Positions 51,508 to 60,886 of a stretch of DNA of 64,000 nt are shown here, one piece after another. The position numbers were made by a program, and so were the translations under genes. Positions within the stretch are counted from its first letter, which is position 1. The number at the start of each line of letters is the position of its first letter. The notes beneath the pieces are model-generated. The model ran no database searches. It saw only the letters and a list, made by a program, of their open reading frames with translations, and had not been told where the DNA came from. Source of the stretch: Micrococcaceae bacterium Sec5.8 (GTDB lineage Bacteria > Actinomycetota > Actinomycetes > Actinomycetales > Micrococcaceae). The DNA lies in contig CP143429.1 in assembly GCA_039636775.1 (NCBI GenBank), forward strand, positions 2,542,001 through 2,606,000, written 5' to 3'.

Positions 51508-52836
51508 GTGAGTTCATCAGCTGGGCGGGACCGTCCCCGCACGTCCCTGTACACCGACCATTACGAGCTGACCATGCTGCAGGCCGCGTTGCATTCCGGC
51601 GCCGCCCACCGCAAGTCAGTGTTTGAGGCCTTTGCCCGGCGCCTGCCGGACGGGCGCCGCTACGGCATTGTGGGAGGCACAGGCCGGCTGCTGGAAGGCA
51701 TCGCGGACTTCCGCTTCGGCGACGAGGACATCGATTTCCTTCGCCGCACCAACGTGGTCAATGAGGAGACGCTGCAGTACCTGGCCGGTTTCTCCTTCTC
51801 CGGCGACATCTGGGGCTACGCGGAGGGCGAGGCGTACTTCCCCAACTCCCCCATCCTGATCGTCGAATCCACGTTCGCCGAGGCCTGCATCCTGGAGACG
51901 TACATTCTCTCGATCCTTAACCATGACAGCGCCATCGCCTCGGCCGCATCACGCATGATCACCGCGGCCGGCAGCCGCCCCTGCGTGGAGATGGGCTCGC
52001 GCCGCACACAGGAGGAATCCGCGGTCTCGGCCGCCCGGGCAGCCATCATCGCCGGATTCGACAGCACCTCCAACCTGCAGGCAGGCCTGCGCTACGGGCT
52101 CAAAACCGTCGGCACAGCCGCGCATTCCTTCACCCTGTTGCACGACACCGAGCGCGAGGCTTTCCAGGCCCAGATCGCCTCAATGGGTGCCGGCACGGCA
52201 CTGCTGGTGGACACGTACGACGTCGAGTCGGCGGTGCGCACCGCCGTCGACCTGGCCGGCGACAAGCTCGGCGCCGTGCGCCTGGACTCCGGCGATCTCG
52301 TGGCGCAGGCGCAATGGGTCCGCCAGCTCCTGGACGACCTCGGCAACGAACGGACCCGCATCATCGTCACCTCGGACCTGGACGAATTCGCCATCGCCGC
52401 CCTGCAGTCCGCTCCCGTGGATTCCTACGGCGTCGGCACCTCGCTGGTGACCGGCTCCGGCGCTCCGACGGCCAGCATGGTCTACAAGCTGGTCAGCCGC
52501 ACCGACGACGCCGGCGACTTCGTTCCGGTGGCCAAGGCCGCCAAGAACAAAACCAGCAAGGGAGGGCGCAAGTACGCCCTGCGCAAGCTCAACGAGCGCG
52601 GCACCGCCACTCAGGAGATCGTCGGCATCGGGCACCGCCCGGACGACGACGGCAACGACCGGCCCCTCCTGCAACAGTTCATCAAGAACGGCGAACTGCT
52701 TCCCGGCTGGACCGGACCCGAAGGCGTGGTCCGTGCACGGCAGCGCCACGCCGAATCCATGAGGGAACTCCCCTCCGTCGTCAACCGGCTGCAGCGCGGC
52801 GAAGCGGCCATCCCCACCATTTACGAGGAGAACTGA
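51508..52836 (+). CDS. pncB: Nicotinate phosphoribosyltransferase
   Basis: 442 residues. Makes nicotinate mononucleotide from nicotinate and PRPP, the salvage entry to NAD. Signatures: LYTDHYELTMLQAALHSGAAHRKSVFEAFARRLPDGRRYGIV, EMGSRRTQEESAVSAARAAIIAGFDSTSNLQAGLRYGLKTVGTAAHSF, VRLDSGDLVAQAQWVRQLLDDLG and VGTSLVTGSGAPTASMVYKLV. GTG start with TAGAGT 6 nt upstream. Its stop shares one base with the pncA ATG. Confidence 0.96.
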   Translation: MSSSAGRDRPRTSLYTDHYELTMLQAALHSGAAHRKSVFEAFARRLPDGRRYGIVGGTGRLLEGIADFRFGDEDIDFLRRTNVVNEETLQYLAGFSFSGDIWGYAEGEAYFPNSPILIVESTFAEACILETYILSILNHDSAIASAASRMITAAGSRPCVEMGSRRTQEESAVSAARAAIIAGFDSTSNLQAGLRYGLKTVGTAAHSFTLLHDTEREAFQAQIASMGAGTALLVDTYDVESAVRTAVDLAGDKLGAVRLDSGDLVAQAQWVRQLLDDLGNERTRIIVTSDLDEFAIAALQSAPVDSYGVGTSLVTGSGAPTASMVYKLVSRTDDAGDFVPVAKAAKNKTSKGGRKYALRKLNERGTATQEIVGIGHRPDDDGNDRPLLQQFIKNGELLPGWTGPEGVVRARQRHAESMRELPSVVNRLQRGEAAIPTIYEEN

Positions 52837-53513
52837 TGTCCCGCGCCTTGATCATCGTTGACGTCCAGAACGACTTCTGCGAAGGAGGCACCCTGGCCGT
52901 CACCGGCGGGGCGGAGCTGGCCGGCGCCATCAGCGAGTACGTCGACGCCCACCATGGAGAGTTTGACCATGTGGTGGCCACCCAGGACTGGCATATTGAT
53001 CCGGGCGCGCATTTCTCGGACGACCCCGACTACGTCGACAGCTGGCCGAAGCACTGCGTCGCCGGAACACGCGGGGCCGAGCTTCACCCGGACCTCGACA
53101 CGGAATACATTCAGGCCTACTTCCGCAAAGGCCAGTTCACCGCCGCCTACTCCGGTTTTGAGGGGCTGCTGGCACCGGACGACGCCGTCCCCACCGGGGA
53201 ACGGAAGCCCGGAGCCATGCCGGCATCCCCGGGTTCTTCCGATTCCACCGGCGGCATGGGCGGCGGCCTCGCGGCCGGCGACTTTGCCGGGGGCGAGGAC
53301 GCGATCGGACTTGACGACTGGCTCCAGAGCCACGACGTCGAGGACGTCGTGGTGGTCGGGATCGCCACCGACCACTGCGTGAAGGCAACAGCGCTGGACG
53401 GGGTCCAGGCGGGGTACTCCGTCACCGTGGTGCGGGACCTCACCGTGGGTATTGCCGACGATCTTGACGATGCTGTTGCTGAGATGGAACTCGGCGGGGT
53501 CGATGTCATTTGA
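52836..53513 (+). CDS. pncA: Nicotinamidase
   Basis: 225 residues. Hydrolyses nicotinamide to nicotinate, the substrate of the preceding pncB. Catalytic triad Asp9 (IIVDVQNDFC), Lys98 (AYFRKGQFT) and Cys181 (ATDHCVKATALDG); metal ligands Asp51, His53 and His59 in ATQDWHIDPGAHFS. It is about 35-40 residues longer than the 186-residue mycobacterial enzyme, because of a Gly/Pro/Ser-rich insert at about 115-157. Overlaps pncB by one base (TGATG). Confidence 0.95.
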   Translation: MSRALIIVDVQNDFCEGGTLAVTGGAELAGAISEYVDAHHGEFDHVVATQDWHIDPGAHFSDDPDYVDSWPKHCVAGTRGAELHPDLDTEYIQAYFRKGQFTAAYSGFEGLLAPDDAVPTGERKPGAMPASPGSSDSTGGMGGGLAAGDFAGGEDAIGLDDWLQSHDVEDVVVVGIATDHCVKATALDGVQAGYSVTVVRDLTVGIADDLDDAVAEMELGGVDVI

Positions 53514-53588
53514 GCCGGAAAACGCCGCCCGCGAAGTAGACTCGAAATCCTTGCCAATCGCCTGACCCGCAAAACCCCGGAGTACATC

Positions 53589-53933
53589 ATGAAGAAGACC
53601 CTTACTGTCCTGATCGCTGCCGGAGCTCTGCTCGGCGCCGCCGGCTGCTCTGCCCCGCTGGACACCACCCAGGAATCCTGCGCGCGGGTCCAGACGGTCG
53701 GCGCGGGGCCGACGTCGAACTCCGACAAGGCGGGCATGATCCGCCTCGCCAACCGCATCCGGCCGATTGAGGCCTCAGCGTCCGAGGAGATGAGAGCTCC
53801 GCTGCAGTCGATCCTCGAGTACCTGGACGAAGCCGCGAAGGAAAACCCGGACTCCGCGAAGCTTGAGCAGCTGCAGGGTTCCTACACCGCTGCCGGGCAG
53901 ACCCTCAGCGGGCTCTGCAGCACCGGACAGTAA
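53589..53933 (+). CDS. Small lipoprotein, unknown function
   Basis: 114 residues: signal MKKTLTVLIAAGALLGAAGC with lipobox Cys20, then a mostly helical domain with two further cysteines (ESCARVQT and SGLCSTGQ) that may pair. No family recognised. GGAG lies 7 nt before the ATG. A strong intrinsic terminator follows. Confidence 0.8.
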   Translation: MKKTLTVLIAAGALLGAAGCSAPLDTTQESCARVQTVGAGPTSNSDKAGMIRLANRIRPIEASASEEMRAPLQSILEYLDEAAKENPDSAKLEQLQGSYTAAGQTLSGLCSTGQ

Positions 53934-53960
53934 CTTCCCGGCACCGCGAGCAGTCAAAGG

Positions 53961-53993
53961 AGAGGACCGGGAATTCCCGGTCCTCTTCTTTTT
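53961..53993 (+). terminator. Intrinsic terminator after the small lipoprotein
   Basis: Perfect 13-bp self-complementary arms (AGAGGACCGGGAA then TTCCCGGTCCTCT) directly followed by TCTTTTT on the plus strand. The convergent helicase gene ends 25 bp further on. Confidence 0.88.
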
Positions 53994-54017
53994 GCCTACC
54001 GTTCACGCCGGAGACTG

Positions 54018-55811
54018 TTACTTCCGTCCGATGAACCAGTCCTGGAGCTTCCGCAACCTGGTCTGCAGCTGCTCCTCGTTGGCCTGCGCCACGGCAGGGC
54101 CGCCGCAGACCGTCCTGAGCTTGGTATGGATGACGCCGTGCGGGGTGCCGGTGCGGGCGGACCATGCTGCGACGTTCTTGGCCAGTTCGGTGCGCAGGTC
54201 CATCAGCATGCGGTGGTCCGGCACGGCCGGGACCGCGTCGGCGGCACGCAAGGCATCAGCCTGCGGGCCACGCGAGTTCTTGCGGTTGAGCTGCTCGTGC
54301 TGGCGTTGGCGCAGCAGTGTGCCCACCTGTTCGGCGTCGAGCAGGCCGGGAATTCCAAGGAAGTCCAGCTCATCCTCCGAGCCCACCTCGCCGCCGGTAC
54401 CGAACTCGCCGCCGTCGAACAGCACGCGGTCGAAGGAGGCCTGCGAGTCCAGGGCCTCGAATTTGCCCTTGGTTAGGGAATCGGAGGCCTTCTCCTCGCG
54501 GTTCGCCTCGTCCATCAGCGAGTCTTCCGGGTTGAAGAGGCCGTCACCGTCTTCTTTCTCCGGGCGGTCCAGTGCGTGGTCACGCTCGGCTTCCATGGAG
54601 TTCGCGAGCGCCATGAGCTGCGGCACGGACGGCAGGAACACCGACGCCGTTTCGCCGCGTTTCCGGGCGCGGACGAAACGCCCGACAGCCTGTGCGAAGA
54701 ACAGCGGTGTGGCCGTCGAGGTCGCGTACACGCCGACAGAGAGCCGAGGAACGTCGACACCTTCGGAGACCATCCGCACGGCCACCATCCAGCGCTTCTC
54801 GCTCGCGGTGAACTCCTCAATCTTGCTGGAGGCCTTGGCGTCGTCCGAGAGAATGACCGTGGGCGATTCGCCGGTGATCCGCTTCAGCTGCCCGGCGTAG
54901 GCGCGGGCGTCCTCGTGGTCGGTGGCGATGACCAGGCCGCCGGCGTCGGGAACGGTCCGGCGCACCTCGCTGAGGCGCTTGTCCGCCCCGGCGAGCACCG
55001 CAGGGATCCATTCCCCGGCGGGGTTCAAGGCGGTCCGCCAGGCCTGGGAAGTGATGTCCTTGGTGACGGCTGATTCCCCGAGGGAGGCCGCCATCTCTTC
55101 GCCGCCGCTGGTGCGCCAGCGCATTTGCCCGGAGTAGGCCATGAACATGACAGGCCGGACCACATGGTCCCGGAGCGCCTTGCCGTAACCGTACGTGTAG
55201 TCCGCCTTGGACCGCCGGATACCGTCGCGGTCTTCTGCGTACTCAACAAATGGAATCGGCGAGGTGTCGGAACGGAACGGCGTACCTGTCAGGGAGAGGC
55301 GGCGGGCGGCGGGCTCGAAAGCTTCACGGAGGCCGTCGCCCCAGGACAACGCCTCGCCGCCGTGGTGGATTTCGTCCAGGATCACCAGCGTGCGTGCCGC
55401 CTCGGTTTTGGCCCGGTGCAGCATGGGCTTGCTGGCCACCTGCGCGTACGTGACCGCGACGCCGATGAACCCGCGGCCATGCTGGCCGTCGGCGTTCTTG
55501 AAGTTCGGGTCAATGGCGATGCCCACCCTGGCTGCGGCGTCGGCCCACTGCCGCTTCAGGTGGTCCGTGGGTGCCACGATGGTGACCCGGTTGACGATGT
55601 TGGCCTCGATCAGCATGGACGCGACCCGCAGCGCGAAGGTGGTCTTGCCGGCTCCGGGGGTGGCGACGGCAAGGAAATCCTTGGGGTGGGAGCTGAAGTA
55701 GCTGTCGAGGGCCTCCTGCTGCCAGGCCCGAAGCTTCTGTGCGGTGCCCCAGGCTGCCCGTTCGGGATACGCGGGGGGCAGTACAGGACCGCCAAAGAGC
55801 GTCTCGGTCAT
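54018..55811 (-). CDS. DEAD/DEAH-box superfamily 2 helicase
   Basis: 597 residues. Q-like and motif I: LRAWQQEALDSYFSSHPKDFLAVATPGAGKTTFALRVAS; motif Ia VTIVAPTDHLKRQW; motif II LVILDEIHHGGEAL; motif III RRLSLTGTPFRSD; motif V/VI VSEGVDVPRLSVGVYATSTATPLFFAQAVGRFVRARKRG. A long acidic segment (about 430-470) precedes a helical C-terminus. It is like the actinobacterial helicases annotated next to DUF3039. Start at ATG 55811 (METLFGGP-type N-terminus, MTETLFGGP) with a G-rich upstream sequence; the frame extends 16 codons further to a TTG. Confidence 0.9.
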   Translation of the reverse strand: MTETLFGGPVLPPAYPERAAWGTAQKLRAWQQEALDSYFSSHPKDFLAVATPGAGKTTFALRVASMLIEANIVNRVTIVAPTDHLKRQWADAAARVGIAIDPNFKNADGQHGRGFIGVAVTYAQVASKPMLHRAKTEAARTLVILDEIHHGGEALSWGDGLREAFEPAARRLSLTGTPFRSDTSPIPFVEYAEDRDGIRRSKADYTYGYGKALRDHVVRPVMFMAYSGQMRWRTSGGEEMAASLGESAVTKDITSQAWRTALNPAGEWIPAVLAGADKRLSEVRRTVPDAGGLVIATDHEDARAYAGQLKRITGESPTVILSDDAKASSKIEEFTASEKRWMVAVRMVSEGVDVPRLSVGVYATSTATPLFFAQAVGRFVRARKRGETASVFLPSVPQLMALANSMEAERDHALDRPEKEDGDGLFNPEDSLMDEANREEKASDSLTKGKFEALDSQASFDRVLFDGGEFGTGGEVGSEDELDFLGIPGLLDAEQVGTLLRQRQHEQLNRKNSRGPQADALRAADAVPAVPDHRMLMDLRTELAKNVAAWSARTGTPHGVIHTKLRTVCGGPAVAQANEEQLQTRLRKLQDWFIGRK

Positions 55812-56011
55812 TTGGGGCCCCCCAGTGTGCGCACTGCAGCCGCTGCCGGAGAAACCCAATTAAACACAAAAACACCAATCTTCGTCGGATGAACCGTCAG
55901 CCATCACCGGCGCCATCGTGGGCCGGGCATCGTGCGCCTGAACGGCAGGACTGCCTGCCGGCGGCGCGCTTGGGGAGCGGCGCGCCGCTGGCGCCGTGTC
56001 CCAGGAATGGA

Positions 56012-56329
56012 CTACTTGTCCCCGGACCCTTTGCCGTCGCTGCCGTCCGGGCGGAGGCCGTCATAGACCTCTTTACATTCCGGGCAGACGGGAAATTTCT
56101 TCGGGTCGCGGCCCGGTGTCCAGACCTTGCCGCACAGGGCGATGACCGGTTCGCCGGACAGGGCGGATTCCATGATCTTTTCCTTGCGCACATAGTGCGA
56201 GAAGCGTTCCCGGTCGCCGGGCTCAACTTCCTGGCGCAGTTCCTCGCGCTCGATCGTGGCCGTCGACGTCCCGGCTCCGGAGAGCTCGCGCATCGGGTCG
56301 TTTTCGAGGGGTTCGGTCATGGCGTTCAT
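56012..56329 (-). CDS. DUF3039 small zinc-ribbon-like protein
   Basis: 105 residues starting MNAMTEPLENDPMRELSGAGTSTATIEREELRQEVEPGDRERFSHYVRKEKIMES, then PVIALCGKVWTPGRDPKKFPVCPECKEVYDGL, with three cysteines placed like a zinc ribbon. The family is actinobacterial and uncharacterised. TAAGAT lies 7 nt before this ATG, so I prefer it to the ATG three codons earlier, which overlaps that hexamer. Same strand as the helicase, 200 bp before it. Confidence 0.85.
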   Translation of the reverse strand: MNAMTEPLENDPMRELSGAGTSTATIEREELRQEVEPGDRERFSHYVRKEKIMESALSGEPVIALCGKVWTPGRDPKKFPVCPECKEVYDGLRPDGSDGKGSGDK

Positions 56330-56420
56330 GAGTTCCATCTTAGCCGCTGGCGGGAGCGGTATGGCGACGGCGTGGCGCCCGGACGGCGGCTGCAGCCTGC
56401 CTTACCGGCCGGAACGGACG

Positions 56421-57203
56421 TTACAGGTCCTGCCATGGCGGCTTGTTCTCATAGCTGTGGCGGTAGTAGTCGGCGAGCCGCAGGGACGACGCCGCCGCCT
56501 CGTCCGCCAGGATCGTGGCATGCGGATGCAGTTGCAGCACAGACGCGGGGCAGATCGCGGCAACGGGTCCCTCCACCAGGTCGCGGACCGCTTGGGCCTT
56601 CTGCGCTCCGGTGGCGAGAAGGATCACATGCCGGGCTTCGAGGATGGTTCCGAGGCCCTGGGTGAGAACATGGTGGGGAACGTTGGAAAGGCTGCCGAAG
56701 AACCGCGCATTGTCCCGGCGCGTCTGCTCCAGCAGGGTCTTGATCCGGGTCCGCGAGGCCAGGGAAGAACCGGGCTCGTTGAACGCGATGTGCCCGTCAG
56801 TGCCAACGCCCAGCAATTGCAGGTCGACTCCCCCGGCCCTGTGCAGGGTTTCCTCGTAGTCCCGGCAGGCGGCAGGGATGTCTGCTGCCGAGCCGTCGGG
56901 GCCGGTAACGTTCGACGGGTCGATGTTTACCCGCTCGGTGAATTCCCGCTTGATGACCTCCCGGCAGGACTCGGGATGGCCCGGCGGCAGACCCACGTAC
57001 TCATCCAGGGCGAAGGCACGCACCCCGCTGAAGTCCAGCTTGTCCCGTTCATACCGCAGCGCCAGTTCGTCGTACACCGGCAGCGGCGAGGAACCGGTGG
57101 CCAGACCCAGGACGGCGCCGGGTTTGCGTATCACCAGGGCCTGCACCGCATCCGCCGCGAGGGCGGCAATTGGCCTGCTGCCGGAGAGAATGACGACTTC
57201 CAT
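56421..57203 (-). CDS. nagB: Glucosamine-6-phosphate deaminase
   Basis: 260 residues. Converts glucosamine 6-phosphate to fructose 6-phosphate and ammonia. GAVLGLATGSSPLPVYDEL, VRAFALDEYVGLPPGHPESCREVIKREF, GGVDLQLLGVGTDGHIAFNEPGSSLASRTRIKTL and AICPASVLQLHPHATILADEAAAS are family motifs; Asp and His of the active site lie in LDEY and DGHIAFNEP. AAGGG precedes the ATG. No nagA or amino-sugar transporter is adjacent. Confidence 0.95.
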   Translation of the reverse strand: MEVVILSGSRPIAALAADAVQALVIRKPGAVLGLATGSSPLPVYDELALRYERDKLDFSGVRAFALDEYVGLPPGHPESCREVIKREFTERVNIDPSNVTGPDGSAADIPAACRDYEETLHRAGGVDLQLLGVGTDGHIAFNEPGSSLASRTRIKTLLEQTRRDNARFFGSLSNVPHHVLTQGLGTILEARHVILLATGAQKAQAVRDLVEGPVAAICPASVLQLHPHATILADEAAASSLRLADYYRHSYENKPPWQDL

Positions 57204-57342
57204 GGCGTGCCCTTACGGTTATTTTGCGGTGCCTGCGGCTGCCCTTGCGGGTCCCGGCAGTGGGGCTAACGGTTGTTGCCTCCGACGTGCCCTTGGCGGG
57301 GGCTTAGTGGCAGGGTATCGCAGTCCCGGCTGCGGCGCGCCG

Positions 57343-58914
57343 TCAACGGTTGACGGCCAGCTGGGCCAGCAGCTCCGGCCCCCGCGCGTCGAGCCATTTG
57401 CCACCCAGCCGGATCCCGACGACGAACAACGCCAGCCCCAGGGCCGGGCCCAGGACCAGGTTGATCCAGCCGTAGGTTGCACTGCCGGTGACGGCTTGTG
57501 CCACCAACAGCGCCGATTCGGGGAGCGTGAGCAGCAGGAGCACTCCCATGCCGCCAAACTGCACCGCCATGGTCTGCGCGACGTTGCCGGGCGGCTTCTT
57601 GAAGGGGCTGTCCCCGGGAAGCGGCACCGCCACGGTGTAACGCGCCGAGACCACGGAGGACAGTCCAATACCGCTGAACAGGACCCCGAGGGAGAGTCCG
57701 AGCACTCCGGGCAGGAGCGCCCAGTCCGCGCCGACGAGGTAGGGCAGGACGTTGAGCGCCAGCACCACCGGCAGGGCGATGAGCAGGCATGCCACGGCAC
57801 GGCCGAGCCGGTCGTAAACCCCCCTCACTCCCGTCGAAAGGTGCAGTGCGAAGGCCGTGCTGTCGTAGGAGACGTCGGCTGAGATCGACCAGGCAAGCAG
57901 GAACGCGGTCAGCGGGCCGACGAGAAGGAGCATGCCGTAGGACCCGGTCTGGCTGGCCTGGAACAGCATCAGCACCGGCAGCAGCGGCACGATCACCAGG
58001 GAGCCCGCGTACCGGGGGTCCCGAAGCCAGTAGCTCAGGGACCGGGCCGCGACCGCGCCCGTCGGCGTCGCCGGGAACAACCCGAAAAAGCCCAGTCCGC
58101 CGGCCCGTTTCCTGGCCGTTCCGGCGTACGGCGGCGTGACCAGGGCCCGTTGGAGCAATAGCTTCCAGCTCAGCACCAGCCCGGCGAGAGTTGCGGCGGC
58201 GATCAGGAACTTCACCGCGGCGGCGCCGTAACTTCCCGTGGCGAGGTCACCGCCGAGCGCCCAGGCGGCCCCGGCCGGTGTCCAGGACAACGTCCTGGCA
58301 AGTCCGGGAAGGAAGTCCCCCGAGTTCGCGATGCCCTCGGAGATGCCTGCCAGGATGGGGCCCAGCAAAACCAGCGGAATCAGGAAGACAATTGCGCTGG
58401 CATCTTTGAACCGGCGGGAACCCGCCAGCCCGGCGGTGGCAGTGGTGGCCACCTTGGACAACACGATGCAGGACAGCACCCCAAGGACCGCTCCAAGAAG
58501 TGCACCTGCCGCGCCGGGAAAGTTCCGGGACCAGGTCCCCACAGTGCCCAACGCGACCAGCAGGGTGGCTGTGCCTGGAATTCCGATGAGCCCGCCAAGC
58601 GCCAGCCCGGTGAGCAGCGCCGGCATGGGTATGGCGAAGGTGGTGAACCGCGCAGGGTCCAGGGTTGCATCAGCGGCGGAAGCCGCGATCGGGACGACGG
58701 CCCACCCCAGCAGTGCCGCAGCTCCGCCGAGGACCACCACGGTCTGCGCCAGACCGGCGTCCGCCCCGCGGAGGACCAGCAGTCCCCAGATCCCGAGGGC
58801 TACCAGGCCCAGCGCATAGAGTGCACCGATGACAAGGCCGAACAGTTGCCAGGGGCTGCGCCGGACGCCATTGCGCAGCAGTGTCAGCTTGAGCTTCAGA
58901 AGGTGCGCAACCAT
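57343..58914 (-). CDS. ABC transporter permease, multi-pass
   Basis: 523 residues with about 12 hydrophobic segments and no recognised binding protein. Starts MVAHLLKLKLTLLRNGVRRSPWQLFGLVIGALYALGLV. Large permeases of this kind pair with one ATPase to form exporters. The start overlaps the end of the ATPase gene by 19 bp, so the two are coupled; the longer upstream frame is antisense or out-of-frame sequence in the ATPase gene. Substrate unknown. Confidence 0.85.
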   Translation of the reverse strand: MVAHLLKLKLTLLRNGVRRSPWQLFGLVIGALYALGLVALGIWGLLVLRGADAGLAQTVVVLGGAAALLGWAVVPIAASAADATLDPARFTTFAIPMPALLTGLALGGLIGIPGTATLLVALGTVGTWSRNFPGAAGALLGAVLGVLSCIVLSKVATTATAGLAGSRRFKDASAIVFLIPLVLLGPILAGISEGIANSGDFLPGLARTLSWTPAGAAWALGGDLATGSYGAAAVKFLIAAATLAGLVLSWKLLLQRALVTPPYAGTARKRAGGLGFFGLFPATPTGAVAARSLSYWLRDPRYAGSLVIVPLLPVLMLFQASQTGSYGMLLLVGPLTAFLLAWSISADVSYDSTAFALHLSTGVRGVYDRLGRAVACLLIALPVVLALNVLPYLVGADWALLPGVLGLSLGVLFSGIGLSSVVSARYTVAVPLPGDSPFKKPPGNVAQTMAVQFGGMGVLLLLTLPESALLVAQAVTGSATYGWINLVLGPALGLALFVVGIRLGGKWLDARGPELLAQLAVNR

Positions 58915-59702
58915 TCCAGCCCCCCTGAATGGTTGCGCCCGCCCACCAGCTGGACGAAGCGGTCCTCGAGGGATTCGCCCGCGCGGACAGCGTCCACAGT
59001 CCCGGCCGCAAGGACGCGCCCGGCGGCCACGACGGCGACGTGGTCGCACATCCGCTGGACCAGGTCCATGACGTGGCTGGAGACGATGACGGTGCCCCCG
59101 GACGCCACGTACCGGTCCAGAATGTCGCGGATGTTGGCAGCGGAGACCGGATCCACCGACTCGAACGGCTCGTCGAGGACCAGCAGCCGGGGCGCGTGGA
59201 TCAGCGCGGAGGCGAGGGCTATCTTCTTGGTCATGCCGGCGGAGTAGTCCACCACAAGAGTTCCGGCGTCAGGGCTGAGGTCCAGGGCGGCCAGCAGCTC
59301 CTTGACCCGCTCGGCAACAACGTCCCGGGCCATTCCGCGCAACAGCCCGGCGTAGCTCACCAATTGCTCGCCGGTCAGCCGGTCAAAGAGCCGGACACCG
59401 TCGGGCAGGATGCCCATCAGCTTCTTCGCCTCCAGCGGGTGCTGCCAGACGTCAACTCCGTGCACCAGCGCCGTGCCGAAATCGGGCCGCAGCAGTCCGG
59501 TGGCCATCGACAGGGTGGTGGTCTTGCCGGCCCCGTTCGGCCCGACGATCCCGTAGAAGGAACCGGCGGGCACGTCCAGGTTGATGCCGTCAACGGCGAT
59601 CTTGGTGCCGAAGCGCTTGGCCAGCCCGCGAAGTGACAGTGCCGGCACCAGCGGACCCGGCTGATGGCCAGGGGTGTGCGGATGCGGTTGCTGAAAAGTC
59701 AT
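58896..59702 (-). CDS. ABC transporter ATP-binding protein
   Basis: 268 residues. Walker A GIVGPNGAGKTTTLSMATGLL, Walker B RLLVLDEPFESVDPVSA and switch His in TVIVSSHVMDLVQ. The signature is YSAGMTKKIALA rather than LSGGQ, as in CcmA-like exporters. Resembles ATPases of antibiotic or polymer exporters. TAGTCT lies 6 nt before the ATG (leaderless). Forms a unit with the overlapping permease. Confidence 0.93.
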   Translation of the reverse strand: MTFQQPHPHTPGHQPGPLVPALSLRGLAKRFGTKIAVDGINLDVPAGSFYGIVGPNGAGKTTTLSMATGLLRPDFGTALVHGVDVWQHPLEAKKLMGILPDGVRLFDRLTGEQLVSYAGLLRGMARDVVAERVKELLAALDLSPDAGTLVVDYSAGMTKKIALASALIHAPRLLVLDEPFESVDPVSAANIRDILDRYVASGGTVIVSSHVMDLVQRMCDHVAVVAAGRVLAAGTVDAVRAGESLEDRFVQLVGGRNHSGGLEWLRTF

Positions 59703-59785
59703 GTCGATAGACTAACCGCCCGAGCCCCCTCAGCGGATCGTCCGGAAGGCGTATCCTCGTCCGCACCGGCAGATGCTCGGGACCG

Positions 59786-60886
59786 TCAAAATGAGTGCCG
59801 GGGAACTGCCCGTTCGTACTGCGGGGGCCAGGGAAGCTCGTGGCCGAGTTCGAACGCGGCCCGCAGCCACCAATGCGGATCGCGCAGGGCAGCCCGGGCG
59901 ATGAAGACGCCGTCGGCCTGGCCGGTCGCGACGGCGTGCTCGGCCTGGCCGGCGGAGGTCAGAAGCCCCACGGTCCCGGTCCGGACCCCTGTTTCCCGCC
60001 GGATCCGGGCCGCGAAGCCGGTCTGGTAGCCGGGTCCTACCGGAATCTGCTGGTACTCCACGGCGCCGCCGCTGGAGACGTCCACAAGGTCGACGCCGTG
60101 TTCAGCGGCCGTCCTGGCCAGCCGAACCGACGCTTCGACGTCGATGCCGCCCTCGGCCCAATCGGACGCGGAGATCCGCAACAGCAAGGGCATGGAGTCG
60201 GGAATAACGTTGCGCACGGCATCAATCACGGCGAGGGTGAGCCGGTTCCGGCCGGCCTCGTCACCGCCCCACCGGTCCGTGCGGTCGTTGACGAGCGGGC
60301 TTTGGAACTGGTGCAGGAGGTAGCCGTGGGCGCCATGGAGTTCGATCGTGTCGAAACCGGCCGAAACGGCCCGGACGGCCGCCGCGGCGAAGTCGGCAAT
60401 CACTCCGTCGATCTCCTGTTCGGTCATTGCCGAGGGGGCCTCGTAGCCGTCAAAGGCTCCGGTTCCGGGTCCGACGGTGGGCCAGCCGCCGTCGTCGGCC
60501 GGGACGGTGCCCTTCTGTCCGGAGAACGGCCAATAGGAGGATGCTTTCCGGCCGGCGTGCGCCAGCTGGGTGCCGATTTTCGCGTCCGCGGCTCCATGCC
60601 GGTGCACGAACGCGGTGATCCGTTCCCACGCTTCCGCCTGACTGTCGTTGTACAGCCCGGCGTCCCGGGGGCTGATCCGCCCGGCGGCGTTCACCGCTGC
60701 AGCTTCGGTGAGGATCAGGGCTGCTCCGCCGGTCGCGAAGGAGCCCAGGTGCATCAGATGCCAGTCGGTGGGAACGCCTTCGCCGGTGCCCGGATCGCAG
60801 CTGTACTGGCACATGGGAGACACCCAGCCGCGGTGCTGCAGGTGCAGGGAACGCAGTTCCAGCGGCGTGAAAAGGGCCGAGCCCAC
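59786..60886 (-). CDS. NADH:flavin oxidoreductase (YqjM-like old yellow enzyme)
   Basis: 366-residue FMN TIM barrel. SPMCQYSCDPGTGEGVPTDWHLMHLGSFATGGAALILTEA (the MCQY Cys typical of the thermophilic-like YqjM group), GTQLAHAGRKAS, FDTIELHGAHGYLLHQFQSPLVNDRTDRWGG and ADGVFIARAALRDPHWW. It reduces activated alkenes with NAD(P)H; the physiological substrate is unknown. GTG start shares one base with the stop of the YbbN-like gene (TAGTG). Confidence 0.93.
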   Translation of the reverse strand: MGSALFTPLELRSLHLQHRGWVSPMCQYSCDPGTGEGVPTDWHLMHLGSFATGGAALILTEAAAVNAAGRISPRDAGLYNDSQAEAWERITAFVHRHGAADAKIGTQLAHAGRKASSYWPFSGQKGTVPADDGGWPTVGPGTGAFDGYEAPSAMTEQEIDGVIADFAAAAVRAVSAGFDTIELHGAHGYLLHQFQSPLVNDRTDRWGGDEAGRNRLTLAVIDAVRNVIPDSMPLLLRISASDWAEGGIDVEASVRLARTAAEHGVDLVDVSSGGAVEYQQIPVGPGYQTGFAARIRRETGVRTGTVGLLTSAGQAEHAVATGQADGVFIARAALRDPHWWLRAAFELGHELPWPPQYERAVPRHSF

